Positions 45,815 to 55,962 of a stretch of 64,000 nucleotides of DNA are shown one piece after another (the first letter of the stretch is position 1; each line of letters starts with the position of its first letter). A model generated the notes under the pieces. The model ran no database searches. It had not been told where the DNA came from and worked only from the letters and a program-made list of their open reading frames with translations. Where the stretch lies: positions 60,854,815 through 60,918,814 of the forward strand of contig NC_039360.1 of NCBI RefSeq assembly GCF_003573695.1, read 5' to 3'. Made by a program: the position numbers and the translations under genes. This DNA is from Papaver somniferum (Eukaryota; Streptophyta; Magnoliopsida; Ranunculales; Papaveraceae).

Positions 45815-45980
45815 GGTGGGAGGTGGTGGTGGTGGGAGGCGGTGGGCGGCCGCGGCGGTCGGTGGTTGGAGGTGGTGATGAGAGGCGGAGGTGGTTGGCG
45901 GTGGTGGTCGGAGGTGGTTGGTGGCGGTGGTGGTCGGAGGTGGTTGGCGGTGGCGGTGGTGGTCGGAGGTGGTTGGAACA
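45815..45980 (+). repeat. G-rich minisatellite (GGTGGT/GGAGGTGGTTGGCGG)
   Basis: Irregular repeats of GGTGGTCGGAGGTGGTTGG and shorter GGTGG runs make up about 165 bp with strong purine strand bias and many GG/GGG runs, able to form G-quadruplexes. The open frames on both strands here arise from the repeat. Confidence 0.8.
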
Positions 45981-46199
45981 TCATCACATAATATTTTAAT
46001 AATTTTGGACCTAAATTTAAATTTTATTTAATTATGGGCTTGACAAGATGCATAAGGGTATCAAGGTCTTTTAATATTTCGGAGCCTAGATATAAACTTC
46101 TTTTAATTAAGGGCCTCATATTATGGGTTACCCATGGGTTGGGCCTGAGCCTAATTTTCCCTTAAAATAATGGAGAAGCCCATGGGTCGGGCCCACTGG

Positions 46200-46720
46200 T
46201 CGGCTGGTCGTGCCTTAGCCATGGCCGGTCCCATGCTTCCTCCATTATTTTTCTTTATTTTGTTATTTTCATGAACTCATGAAAACTCCTCCATCCCAAC
46301 AACTTTCCTTGTTTGAGCAAAACTCACGGTTTCTCCATATTTTCACGGATTCATGAAAAATAATAATAACATAAAAATAGAGAAAGGTGTGAGGGACCGG
46401 GCAACCTAGCCGGCCGGCCATGCCCAAGTCGTGGACGGTCCCGCACCTTATAATCCCTGGCCTTTTATAATTATTATTTCCCAATTTCATGAAACTCCTC
46501 CATTTCAACAAAACTCATGGATTCTCCATAATATCACGGTTTCATAAAAACTAATAATATAAAATTAAGGAAAGTGTTGTGGGACTGGGCAACGTAGCCG
46601 GCCATCCATGCCCTAGCCGTGGCCGGTCCCACACCTTGCAATCCTTAGTTTTTTATAATTATTATTTTCCTCATTCATGAAACTCCTCGGTTTGAGCAAA
46701 AATCATGATTTCGTCGTAAT
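46200..46720 (+). repeat. LTR tandem block 3 (about 190-bp unit)
   Basis: Three diverged units in the 5' LTR: CATGAAACTCCTCC-like text, TCACGGTTTC, AATAATA...AAA, then a GC-rich part GCAACCTAGCCGGCCGGCCATG and GGTCCCACACCTT. Same block in the 3' LTR at about 58400-58910. Confidence 0.8.
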
Positions 46721-47574
46721 TTCTCAAATTTTGCTTGAATCATGAAAAACCAAAAGCCAACAGGGTCACACGACCGGCTAACCTCTCACGGCGATTTTAA
46801 ATGTTAAAATACTCTTATTTTAATATTTACAAAATATTAATCAATTGAGCATACATGCTCATTCCAACAAAAAATTAAGAATTTCAGTCAAGATGAAACT
46901 CTTATGAAAATTCACAATGTTGCTCGAACGCACATCAGAAAATACTGAAACTCTCAGTACGGAAACACGGATACCATGGTAACACGTGTATGCCTTCTTG
47001 ACCGACCAGGATCATACCTAGGGCTTGCACAAAGCCGGTACCACACGTTTTCATAATTCTGACCTAATTTGCTCAATTGCTCATATTGGGCCCAAATTCT
47101 CTACAACTAACCTGGGGATTGCTCGAACGACCAACAGCTGGTCCCGTGACCACCAAGAGCCGGTATCATGCTCTCTTGGTAGGTCCCTCGTTTTTCATAC
47201 TCATGATTTATCACTTAATGTTGAATCCAGCAATATTTCAATAAATGATGAAACCGTCATTTAATCATCATTCTTTCACCAACCCTCCAACTGAAGACCC
47301 TGGTGTACGCTCACTCGAGCAGTTGGACATCACATGGACGTCTGTAGTCCCATGTGGTCGGTCCCTCCTTCGCTCATGACCTATTTTCAGCAATTCGTCA
47401 ATTAATGAGCAATTGATCAAAAATTAGGGTTTCGAACAAATGCTTAACAAATCATCATTTTGAGAAAGTTCAAACACTAAATAAATTTATGTTGATCCAA
47501 CAAAAAACATGCGGATTAATTACATAATATTCGGTAATCTACCAATATTTTAATTAATATTTTATTTGGTCACG

Positions 47575-48030
47575 TCACCAATAAACAAGTAATTCGTCGA
47601 ATTGAGTAATACTTGCTCAATTGCTCAAATATTGATCCAACTATCAATATTCAGTAATTTATCAGTAATTCGTCGAATTGAGCAACACTTACTCAATTGC
47701 TCGAATATTGATCCAACTATCAATATTCAGTAATTTATCAGTGATTCATCGAATTGAGCAATACTTGCTCAATTGCTTGAATATTGATCCAACTATCAAT
47801 ATTCAGTAATTTGTCGAATTGAGCAATACTTGCTCAATTGCTCGAATATTGATCCAACTATCAATATTCAATAATTTGTTGAATTGAGCAAACTTGCTCA
47901 ATAGCCCAACTATCAATATTCAGTAATTCGCAATACTTGCTCAATTGCTCGAATATTGATCCAACCATCGATATCCAGTAATTCGTCGGGCAATACTTTC
48001 TCAGTTACTCGAATGTTCTATTGAGCAATT
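47575..48030 (+). repeat. LTR tandem block 4 (about 75-bp unit, palindromic word)
   Basis: Units contain TTGAGCAATACTTGCTCAA (an interrupted palindrome), GAATATTGATCCAACTATC and AATATTCAGTAATTTGTCG. About six units here against about five in the 3' LTR (59815-60165). Confidence 0.9.
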
Positions 48031-48774
48031 CGTCATTCATGCTCAACTCAACAAAACCTAGACTCATTGTCTAATCAGTCAATGTGACTAATCAAATACA
48101 CGTCTGTCATGTAGACTCCACGATTCGTGAGACATCAATCACGTCACATGGGGGATATCAATAGGGTTTTGGTCTGGCGGCTTACGGCACGTGGATTCAT
48201 CCACGATGAGAATGTGAGTAAGTCGTGCAATGGTTGAAGGAGTTAGCAAAGTAGTGGGTGGACGGTTAACCAAGTCTCCGCACGACCTGGAACTGGTTTC
48301 ACCACGATCTTCCACTTTCCCACTCTTTCACTCAAGAAACCTTCACACTTACAGGGATCAATGTGTTCATCATTCTTGCAATATAAATTAGTCCAAATCG
48401 AGGACAACAAGGTATTATCATTATTCGTCAACAACTCGATTAGAACTTATTCACAGAACTCAACTTCAGCAGTTCATCAATTTGCAGAAACCTTCAACAC
48501 ATCCACAATCCTTGATCATCATTGATCCCACACAATTCTCAGCTTCCCTCCTACAGATCAACCCATCTCCCTTTTTGTGACCGAATTGACTCTGGAACGG
48601 CCATTGACTTGGTTTAGGCCGTAGTCCTACAGATTGATCTCTCGAATCTAAGCACTCCTTTTGCAGTGCATCTGTATGAGGTTCAGCAGTTTTCTCGGTT
48701 GAGGAGTCTTGTCCACACGCTCGATTCTTCACTTTCCTAAAAAACCAGCAAGCCGTTTTTCCCCATCCACAGAT

Positions 48775-48791
48775 TGGCGACCACAGTGGGA
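48775..48791 (+). promoter_or_regulatory. Candidate primer binding site of the Tat element
   Basis: TGGCGACCACAGTGGGA three bases after the LTR end. Starting TGG as expected for a tRNA 3' CCA partner. I did not assign the tRNA. Confidence 0.65.
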
Positions 48792-48828
48792 GATTAATCT
48801 CTCGGTTTCAATCTCGCATTTTCAAAAA

Positions 48829-48985
48829 ATGGTTGTCTTAGGTCTAACTCAACTACTTCGAATTCCAGTCAGAATTTTTCGAATGGAAATGTTCCTCCTT
48901 CTAACACTCCATCTAATGGAACTGTCGACCCGGAAATCAAGACCTTGATCGAGTTGGCACGAGTACAGGGATTCATACAAGGAAC
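48829..48985 (+). pseudogene. Residual gag N-terminus of the Tat element
   Basis: Between primer site and protease region only about 150 bp remain of the gag side. One frame reads NSSQNFSNGNVPPSNTPSNG, then DPEIKTLIELARVQGFIQG and a break. No capsid block or zinc knuckle is found anywhere, so almost all of gag is deleted. The element could not make its own particles. Confidence 0.5.
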
Positions 48986-50014
48986 ATGGACCTGATGAAA
49001 GAAACGCTGAACAACATACTGAATTTCCTCGTCAAACTGACATCGGATTTGGGTGGCGCCCCTGCTCAGGAAATCTCGACGCTGGCCAATCCTTCAACCA
49101 ATGATCATCCGCGAGCCAAAAACTTCACCACTTATGAGAAGCCGGTGGAACAAGAGGTCACACATTTAATTGAGAATCTGTGTGAGATCCTGCATTTCTC
49201 CAGAGATCACCGTACGAACACTTTTGCTGCACTAAACAAAATATCATCTGACGCGCGAATAGTTCCATCATCTCTGATGGTTGAACAAGTGTCCATGGTA
49301 TCTGAACCATCGGTCAACAATATCACCTTCACTGAGGAAGACCGAATGGCAGAGGAAGGACATAACCGAGCGTTGTTCGTAACTGCTTCTATGAAGGACT
49401 CCGAATTCAAGAGAGTTCTAATAGATACAGGTGCTTCTACAAATCTCATCACTATGAAGACTCTCAAGGAGTCCAAAGTTCCACAGAGTAAGATCGTTCA
49501 TCATCCCATATTGATGACGGGTTTTGAAGGAAGTCAGAGTCACACATACGGGTATGTTTATGTGGATCTGAAAGTAGGGCCGATTCAATCCACTGTCAAG
49601 TTTCATGTGATCGAGAAAGACCCTGATTATCACATGATACTCGGGAGACCGTGGCTTCATGACAATAAAGTTGTTCCTTCGACGTACCATCAATGTATGA
49701 AAGCTTTGGTCAACAACAAAATTGTCCGCATCCCAGCCTTAGTGTCTCCTTATGCTCCGGTTTATGATCCTGAGTTCTTGGAACCTCCAAAGAGCATCCC
49801 CGAACCTCCAAGCAAGACCCGCAGTACTCCACTCCCAAATTGGAAATCTATTGAGAAAGCTGACAAACCACCATCAACAGATGCTAAATCCATCCAACCG
49901 TCTACCACACCACTCAAGCGTCGTCAGGGTCAAGGTACAACTCATAAGAAGTCCAATTTTATTACTGATTATGATGCAGAAGGGAGAGTCATCTATCTCC
50001 GTCAAAAAGATTAG
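48986..50014 (+). pseudogene. Tat-lineage polyprotein: gag end and retropepsin-like protease
   Basis: Open frame of 342 codons. N-terminal part with MDLMKETLNNILNFLVKL looks like the fused end of gag. The aspartic protease has VLIDTGASTNLIT (active-site Asp at about 49424) and the second motif HMILGRPWLH (about 49635). A proline-rich linker follows. The frame ends in TAG at 50012. Downstream the reading continues with further stops, a frame shift, and TGA replacing the expected Trp at about 50269 before RT. It cleaves the polyprotein in autonomous relatives. Confidence 0.85.
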
Positions 50015-50378
50015 CAATTAACAGGGGAGGTCGATGAAAAGTCTCCCCGCCCCGAAGAATCATGCCAGAGTGAGCAATCACCCGACAAAGAGATTCGAGA
50101 CGCACCACGACAGCTGCAAGATGGCACGGATTCCACAACTGACGATCTTGAGACTATCAACATCGAAACAGACGAAAACCCAAGGCCGATTTTAATCAGT
50201 TCTTATCTCTCATGAGGAACGAGAAAGATTGGTAGGTCTATTGAAAGAGTATCAAGATATCTTCGCTTGAACATACAAAGAGATGCCCGGTCTAGATGAA
50301 AAACTGGTCACTCATCATATCCACATTACTCCCGGATCCAAACTTGTCAAATAACCGTCCAGGAAATTCAGACACGAG

Positions 50379-51131
50379 GTGGAGGAACAAATCAAGGTGG
50401 AAATCCAGAAACTACTAACAGCAGGATTCATCAAACCCATTCAACATCCAACGTGGCTGGCGAACATTGTCCCAGTCAAGAAGAAAAATGGCCAGATCCA
50501 ATGTTGTGTGGATTTCAGGAACCTGAACAAGTGTTGCCCGAAGGATGACTTTCCATTGCCAAACATTGATATGCTCGTCGATGCAACCAGCGGTCATGAC
50601 ATGTTCTCATTCATGGACGGTTACAGTGGATACAACCAAATCAAGATGTACGAACATGATGCTAACAAAACCGCATTCCGAACTCCCATTGGAAACTTCC
50701 ACTGCACAGTGATGCCTTTCGGCTTGAAGAATGCAGGATCCACTTATCAGCGAGCCATGATCGCAATACTCCATGACATGATGCACAACCAAGTAGAGGA
50801 CTATGTTGACGATGTGGTGGTAAAATCAAAGACTCGGGCATCCCACCTAGACATCCTGAGACAAGTCTTCGAAAGATGCAGGGAATACAAACTAAAGATG
50901 AATCCTCTAAAATGTGCTTTTGGTGTTTCTTCTGGAAAGTTTCTTGGATTCCTGGTCACTGCAGAAGGAATCAAGGTCGATCCAGATAAGACAAAATCCA
51001 TTACTACCATGCCTCCTCCACGAACTGTGAAAGAGCTCCAGAGTTTCATGGGGAAAGTCAACTATATCCGGCCTTTCATTCCTGGACTCGCTCAACTCAT
51101 TGCTTCGTTCACTCCTCTATTGAAGAAATGA
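50379..51131 (+). pseudogene. Tat-lineage reverse transcriptase
   Basis: A 250-codon open piece. FIKPIQHPTWLANIVPVKKK, then VDFRNLNKCCPKDDFPLP, FSFMDGYSGYNQI, VMPFGLKNAGSTYQR and the catalytic YVDD (50802-50813), followed by FLGFLVTAEGIKVDP and the thumb-like PPPRTVKELQSFMG. All catalytic aspartates are present. It begins just after an in-frame stop (TAA at about 50352) and ends at TGA 51129. Sequence signatures such as CCPKDDFPLPNID fit the Tat group. Confidence 0.9.
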
Positions 51132-51710
51132 GCAGATTTTGCATGGACAACCGTTCAACAAGAAGTATTTTAGAAAATACAGCAAATATTACTATCACTC
51201 GCTGTCATGAAATCTCCAGTGCAAGGACGACCACTGATACTTTACATAGCCTCCAGTGATGTCGCCATTGGAGCACTCCTCGCTCAAGAGGATGAAGAAG
51301 GTATCGAACGTCCAATTTATTACTTCAACCGCACAATGAGGAATGCCTAACTCCGATACCCAAAGGCTGAAAGGGCGTGTCTAGCATTTGTTCACGCAAT
51401 TCATAGGTTCAGACATTATCTACTATCAAACAGAGTCGTGCTGGTGGCCAAAGCTGATCCCATAAAATTCTTACTGTCGAAACCTGCTTTGATCAGGAGA
51501 CCAGCAAAATAGCTACTTCAAATGTCAGAATTTGATATAGCGTGTGTCCCTCCAAAAGCAATCAAAGGACAAGCAGTTGCAGACTTACTTGTTGCTTTCC
51601 CTGGAGAATACATCACGATGTTGCATGAAGAAGTGCCCGGTGAGTTTCAGAAATTTCAATCATTCAGGAAGAAACATGGCTATTATATTTTGATGGATCT
51701 GCCACTCTGA
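51132..51710 (+). pseudogene. Tat RNase H (first, retroviral type)
   Basis: Reads ADFAWTTVQQEVF, stop, LYIASSDVAIGALLAQED, IYYFNRTMRNA, stop, RYPKAERACLAFVHAIHRFR, then FDIACVPPKAIKGQAVADLL. These are the blocks of the RNase H joined to Ty3/Gypsy RT. In-frame stops lie at about 51171, 51348 and 51510. It removes RNA from RNA:DNA hybrids in active elements. Confidence 0.8.
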
Positions 51711-52180
51711 GCAATGATACTGGTGGAGCGGGCATTGTGCTAGTATCTCCATCCGGCTATGTATTCTCACGTTCATTCAAGTTAGATTTCCACTGCACCA
51801 ACAATTCAGAAGAATATGAAGCTTTTCTCCTAGGGCTATCTTTAGCCAAGAAGGCAAGAGCGATGCACCTGGAAATCAGAGGAGACTCAAAGTTGTTAGT
51901 CAATCAAATGAATGACGTGTACTCCCTCAAATAAGTAACACTTTCTCCATTCAGAGCCGAGGCACAACGACTGTTAGCTCCTTTTTATGATGCAACAATT
52001 GTCCATACTGGACGCACCCACAATAGACATGCCGATTGTCTGGCGACTTTGGCATCCAAATTGCAATTTGAAGGGTCAGAGAAATCCATCACTGTGCAAA
52101 GACGTTATGTATCATCTACCTGGCTTACTCAAGTTGAAGATGCTCAATCGAGCGACTGGTGAGCGCCCATCATTCATGAA
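51690..52180 (+). pseudogene. Second RNase H (Tat-specific additional domain)
   Basis: YFDGSATLSNDTGGAGIVLV (first Asp), NNSEEYEAFLLGLSLA (Glu), IRGDSKLLVNQM (Asp), stop at about 51933, then PFRAEAQRLL and HTGRTHNRHADCLATLAS. Plant Tat elements are known to carry such an extra RNase H of a cellular/archaeal-like type after the first. The acidic residues are kept but the frame is interrupted. Confidence 0.85.
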
Positions 52181-52199
52181 TTGAGCAGTTCTCTACGGA

Positions 52200-52510
52200 A
52201 GGTAAAATCAGCCTCAAAGAGTTGAAAAACTTTTTTCTGCTACATGGAGCATTATACTATCGCAATCCTGATGGATCATTATCACGATGTCTTGGAGACG
52301 AGGAAGCAAGTGAACAACTCAAACATGTACATGAAGAAATATGTGGCCAAACCCTAGTAGTCACACTCTACAGGAGGCTTCAATGGCTCGGCTACTACTG
52401 GCCCTCAATGGAAGCTCAATCAAGAATGTTACAAGGATCCTGTCCCAATTTTCAGAAACCACCTCATCATCTGGAAGTCCTCACAATTCACCATACTGGG
52501 GACTAGAGGG
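52200..52510 (+). pseudogene. First, degenerate integrase zinc-binding-like module
   Basis: ALYYRNPDGSLSRCLGDEEA, HVHEEICGQTLVV, then LQWLGYYWPSMEAQSRML and GSCPNFQ. This is the same layout as the N-terminal H2C2 domain of Ty3/Gypsy integrases (YWP motif), but the second His and second Cys are missing. A second, better-kept module follows at 52580. Its frame ends at a TAG at about 52504. Confidence 0.65.
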
Positions 52511-52579
52511 AGCCTTACATCAAATATTTTCATGATAACGCTTTTCCATCAGAAAAGAAAGAAGCGATCAAACTTACCT

Positions 52580-53745
52580 AAAGGGCCAAACGGTTCGTCT
52601 ACCTGGAAGAGCTTTTGTATCGCAAAAGCTTTGGTGGAAACCTGCTGAGATACTTAGCCGGACATGAAATTCCAATGATCTTGAAAGAGATGCATGAAGG
52701 TGAACACCAAGGAAAAAAGAAATTATTTTTCCAAATCCATGAGAAATATTACTGGCCAACCACGGAAGATGATGCAGCTTATTATGTTCAGAGATGTCAT
52801 CAATGCCAAATTCATGGTAATCTCATGCACACCCCTTGTCTCCAATTAAATTCTGTGAGCAATCCATGACCCTTCTACAGCTGGGGACTGGATATTGTCG
52901 GGAAAACCAATCCAACATCTTCGAAGCAACATGAATACATTATTACAACAACTGAGTATTTCACCAAGTGGGTTGAAGCTATTACTCTTTGAAGCACCAC
53001 TGGAGTCACAATTGTGGCTTTCATCAAAGAATATATCATATGCAAATTCGGTGTTCCTAAACATATCATTACAGATAATGAAACTCCTTTTGTCAACAAA
53101 CATGTTGCAGAATTGCTCGAGGAATATGGAATCAAACAGATTTTCTCCACACCCTACTATCCCCAAGGAAACGGACAAGCCGAGAGTACCAACAAAACCT
53201 TGATCTGGATTCTCAGTTGAACAGTTCATGACAATCCACAAACGTGGGATGAGGAATTTCCCATGGCTTTATGGGCCTACCGTACTGCACCAAGGAGTTC
53301 AATTGGGACTTCACATTATTCTCTTGTCTATGGAGCTGATGCTATTCTCCCAGCTGAGATCAAGATTCCCTCTGCAAGAATCGCGGCGGCCAGTGGAGTG
53401 CAGTGGGATGAAGCCGAAGTATCTAATTCAAGGATTGCTGAATTAGACATGCTTGAATCGAGAAGGGCCAAGGTAGAAAAATATGTGGAAACTTACAAAC
53501 AAAGAATTTCCAAGGCATACAACAAAATTGTAAGACCTCGAACATTTCAAGTAGGAGATTTGGTTTTGAAAACAGCAAAACATATCCAGCAAGACATGTA
53601 CGCTCCCAAGTTCTCTCCTAAATGGGAAGGGCCTTATGTAGTCATCAAGGCGGTATCTAGGGGATATTACAAAATCGTAGCTATTAATGAAGGAGTCGAA
53701 GGAAACATCATCAATGGCAAATGGCTCAAGGCGTATTATGCTTGA
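52580..53745 (+). pseudogene. Tat-lineage integrase
   Basis: Zinc-binding module HEGEHQGKKKLFFQIHEKYY with RCHQC (HX3H...CX2C). The core has D at 52891 (WGLDIVG), D at 53074 (ITDNETPF) and E at 53182 (GQAESTNKT), the D,D-35-E set. Then [32 protein letters not shown], and the GPY/F-like KWEGPYVVIKAVSRGYYKI and NGKWLKAYYA end. Stops at about 52868, 52990 and 53218. The last 160 codons (53263-53745) are open. Confidence 0.9.
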
Positions 53746-53916
53746 ACGATCATCAAAATATTAAATTTCTAAATGTAATTTCTGTTTTGTCCAAAAGAAT
53801 ATGCAGTATTCTCATTCATTCAAAATTCAAAGTATTCTATGAATTTCAAATGAATCTTTCAATCATCTACTTTATTCAAAAATCTCAAACCTACATCAAA
53901 AATTTCTCTCAAACGC

Positions 53917-54897
53917 TCAATTAGAGCAAACCATCCAACAACAAATAATCCTTACTGAAGGCTGTTTCAAGCATCTTTTGAAAGTTTCATTTTTCACTCT
54001 CAAATCCTGGACAGCTTTCTCAACCCTTGCCGACTCCAGAGCAAGTGCTTTCTCCTCTTTTATGATGGCAGACGTATCAGAAATCATTTTTGCAGCAACA
54101 ATCGCCCTATCAACCTTAATGATCTCGAGTCGACGACGGAGCCAGCTTATGTTGAATCGCAAAACCTCACAGTTCGAGATCATATCGTCCCATCTGTGCA
54201 ACTCTTCATTCTTGACATCCTACAGTTTTATCTTGTTCATTTCGTCAATGACGGGCAATAATCCAGCGACTGTGGTTAATAGAGTCTGCGGAAAACCTCT
54301 CCATACTTCGGAAGTAGCAATATGCCCATACCTTCTCCGGATTTTGGTGTAGAGAGATGCATAACATTTAGGGACGATGAAACCACCAATTAGTTGATTA
54401 TCTGGGCATACATTGATCATGGGAGTATCGAACGGGTGTCCAGCCATTGGGTATTCACGAGCAGAAACCCTGGGATCAGCATCTACAGAGTCTTCCGAGT
54501 TCTCAGCATGAATGGCGCCATCACTATTAGCTGCAACCACGGATTTTCCATTCTTCTTCTTCATGGCTTCGACAACAACATGAACGTCAACCTGCAATGA
54601 CAAAACATTCAGAAAATCTGGACAATGCTCGATCAAGGGAAATCTTCGGTCGAATACTTACAGATGTCCCAGTCCCAGCTTCTCGAACAGACCTATAACG
54701 CGCGGGAGCCCTGACAGTCCGCTTAGGTCTCAAACAAGATTGATTCTCCTGATTGGCATGCAACAGATCACCTTTTTTGATCAGGATTTCTGATTACATC
54801 AAAATGACGAAAAACACGCTATACTCACCGGGATAGGCGTCCCAGGTTCATACTTCGTCAAAGATCCATTTCGAGAAGAAGCACTGCTACCAGACAT
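53917..54897 (-). CDS. Antisense three-exon gene A of the Tat element (unknown function)
   Basis: Minus strand, between integrase and 3' LTR. Exon 1 54829-54897 (MSGSSASSRNGSLTKYEPG), intron 54749-54828, exon 2 54662-54748 (RPKRTVRAPARYRS, basic), intron 54592-54661, exon 3 54591-53917. Both introns have GT-AG ends (GTGAGT and GTAAGT donors) and phase 0, so the protein runs on without shift. Exon 3 has PMAGHPFDTPMINV, IVPKCYASLYTKIRRRYGHI and a coiled-coil end (IIKEEKALALESARVEKAV). One TAG at 54220-54222 is the only defect, about 245 codons from the true end counted in total product about 285. No known domain. Antisense extra genes are known in Grande and other Tat elements; this fits that class. 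Confidence 0.7.
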
Positions 54898-55380
54898 GAT
54901 GATGACAGGTATGATTATGATCAAAATTTCTTCTGATAATGTACATCCGGAGGAAATGTGTTGTATAAGTTTTCGAAGTCAAAACTTAAGACGATGGATA
55001 TTTATCTTCTACGAATGGTCAAATCAGTTGCGGTTTCTACTGAGAGGATCTCAAATGGGATTATGTGATAAACTAGAAGAGCAACAATATTGGGGACTAA
55101 CAGTTCAACTAGTCATACTTTGACTAAGAACAGTTTGTGAAAATCATGTTTCCTCAGTTTGCTCGTACAGTCATACTTCTGAAGATCATGACTAATTTTC
55201 ATACACGAGGATATAGATTCGTTTAATTGAAGGCATGAAGAGAACTGGATAGAGATGTGATAAAGGATTGTTCAACAAATAAATAAATAATAATCTCCAA
55301 ATATCTCTACGGTCAAACTACTCAAATAAGGAGATAATGTCAACTTCAACAGAAAGTAAATAATCTCAGAAAATTCGTGA

Positions 55381-55962
55381 CTAATCGTCAGATTCGTCGG
55401 ACTCGTCATCACCATCATCGTCCTCCATAGGATCCTCTTCAAGCTCTTCCTCAGAATCACTGTTAGAATCTTCACCAAAGTCCTCTTTCTCATCAGGATT
55501 GCTGTACATTGCGTCCCAGTATTCTTCTTTTTCGCGTTCAGCTTTAAGATCGGCCTCAACTAATTGTTCAATCTCCCTGGTAAGAGGGTGTGGCTTAACT
55601 TTGTGTTCCCTTGGCTCCCATACAGGTTCTTCTTCTTCAGCATCTGAATCCGAAGCTACACCATCAGGACGAGATAGAAGCTTCTCCTTGGCGGCTAACC
55701 GTCTGCGCTGAATTTGAAGCCTCTTCCCCCGATACTCAGCTACTATCTCATCCTCGGCTATCCTCTTCGAGAATCTATCACAGGCAGTCTTCAGCTGATC
55801 AAGAGACATGCCGTTTATGACTTCCTTAGCCTTCTTCAATGATTGGTCCATCTTGGCACGGGATTCTGCTGCAGAAATCTTCACCTCTGGAACCTTGGAA
55901 TACTCGTCAGAAGAGCTAGAGGAATAATCATAATCATAATCACTGTTGCTGGAAGTCGCCAT
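55381..55962 (-). CDS. Antisense gene B of the Tat element: open acidic 193-residue ORF
   Basis: Start chosen at 55962 (MATSSNSDYDYDYSSSSSDE), directly after an AG acceptor at 55964-55965; an upstream ATG at 55983 in the same frame would lie in the intron. N-terminal Ser/Asp/Tyr-rich; middle helical and basic (KKAKEVINGMSLDQLKTA, KRLQIQRRRLAAKEKLL); C-terminal tail of Glu/Asp/Ser. No stop or frame shift. No known domain; nuclear, chromatin-type composition is a guess. It lies 483 bp upstream of gene A in the same direction. Intact while the element's pol is dead. Confidence 0.65.
   Translation of the reverse strand: MATSSNSDYDYDYSSSSSDEYSKVPEVKISAAESRAKMDQSLKKAKEVINGMSLDQLKTACDRFSKRIAEDEIVAEYRGKRLQIQRRRLAAKEKLLSRPDGVASDSDAEEEEPVWEPREHKVKPHPLTREIEQLVEADLKAEREKEEYWDAMYSNPDEKEDFGEDSNSDSEEELEEDPMEDDDGDDESDESDD

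Larger units (their letters stand above)
41937..46161 (+). mobile_element. Pack-MULE (Mutator-like, non-autonomous) with captured gene fragments
   Basis: A 4225-bp insertion absent from the 3' LTR and flanked by a perfect 9-bp target duplication TTAAAATAA (41928-41936, 46162-46170), the Mutator hallmark. The ends GTGAAAAACACTAGAACCCC and (reversed) GGGAAAATTAGGCTCAGGCCC are only imperfect inverted repeats, as in TIR-poor MULEs. It carries aconitase exons, part of a second gene, glycine-codon-rich DNA and arrays of a GTGTAAC word. No transposase. The left leader (42130-42480) resembles a plant 5'UTR with CTCTCT runs and a 51-bp tandem duplication (42267-42368). Confidence 0.9.
40906..48771 (+). 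mobile_element. 5' LTR of a Tat-lineage Ty3/Gypsy element, interrupted by a Pack-MULE
   Basis: Starts TGTAGATGGTG and ends CCCCATCCACA just before the primer site. It matches the 3' LTR at 57353-60919 over its whole length with a few percent mismatches. Without the insertion at 41937-46161 and one 9-bp target copy it is about 3.63 kb. It contains four blocks of internal tandem repeats, listed separately. The frame at 41609-41809 (and its twin at 58056) is LTR sequence and not a gene. Confidence 0.95.

Noticed and set aside
45731..45999. Gly/Trp-rich or Pro/His-rich open frames on both strands.
   Set aside because: They arise from the GGTGG minisatellite; no start context, no domain.
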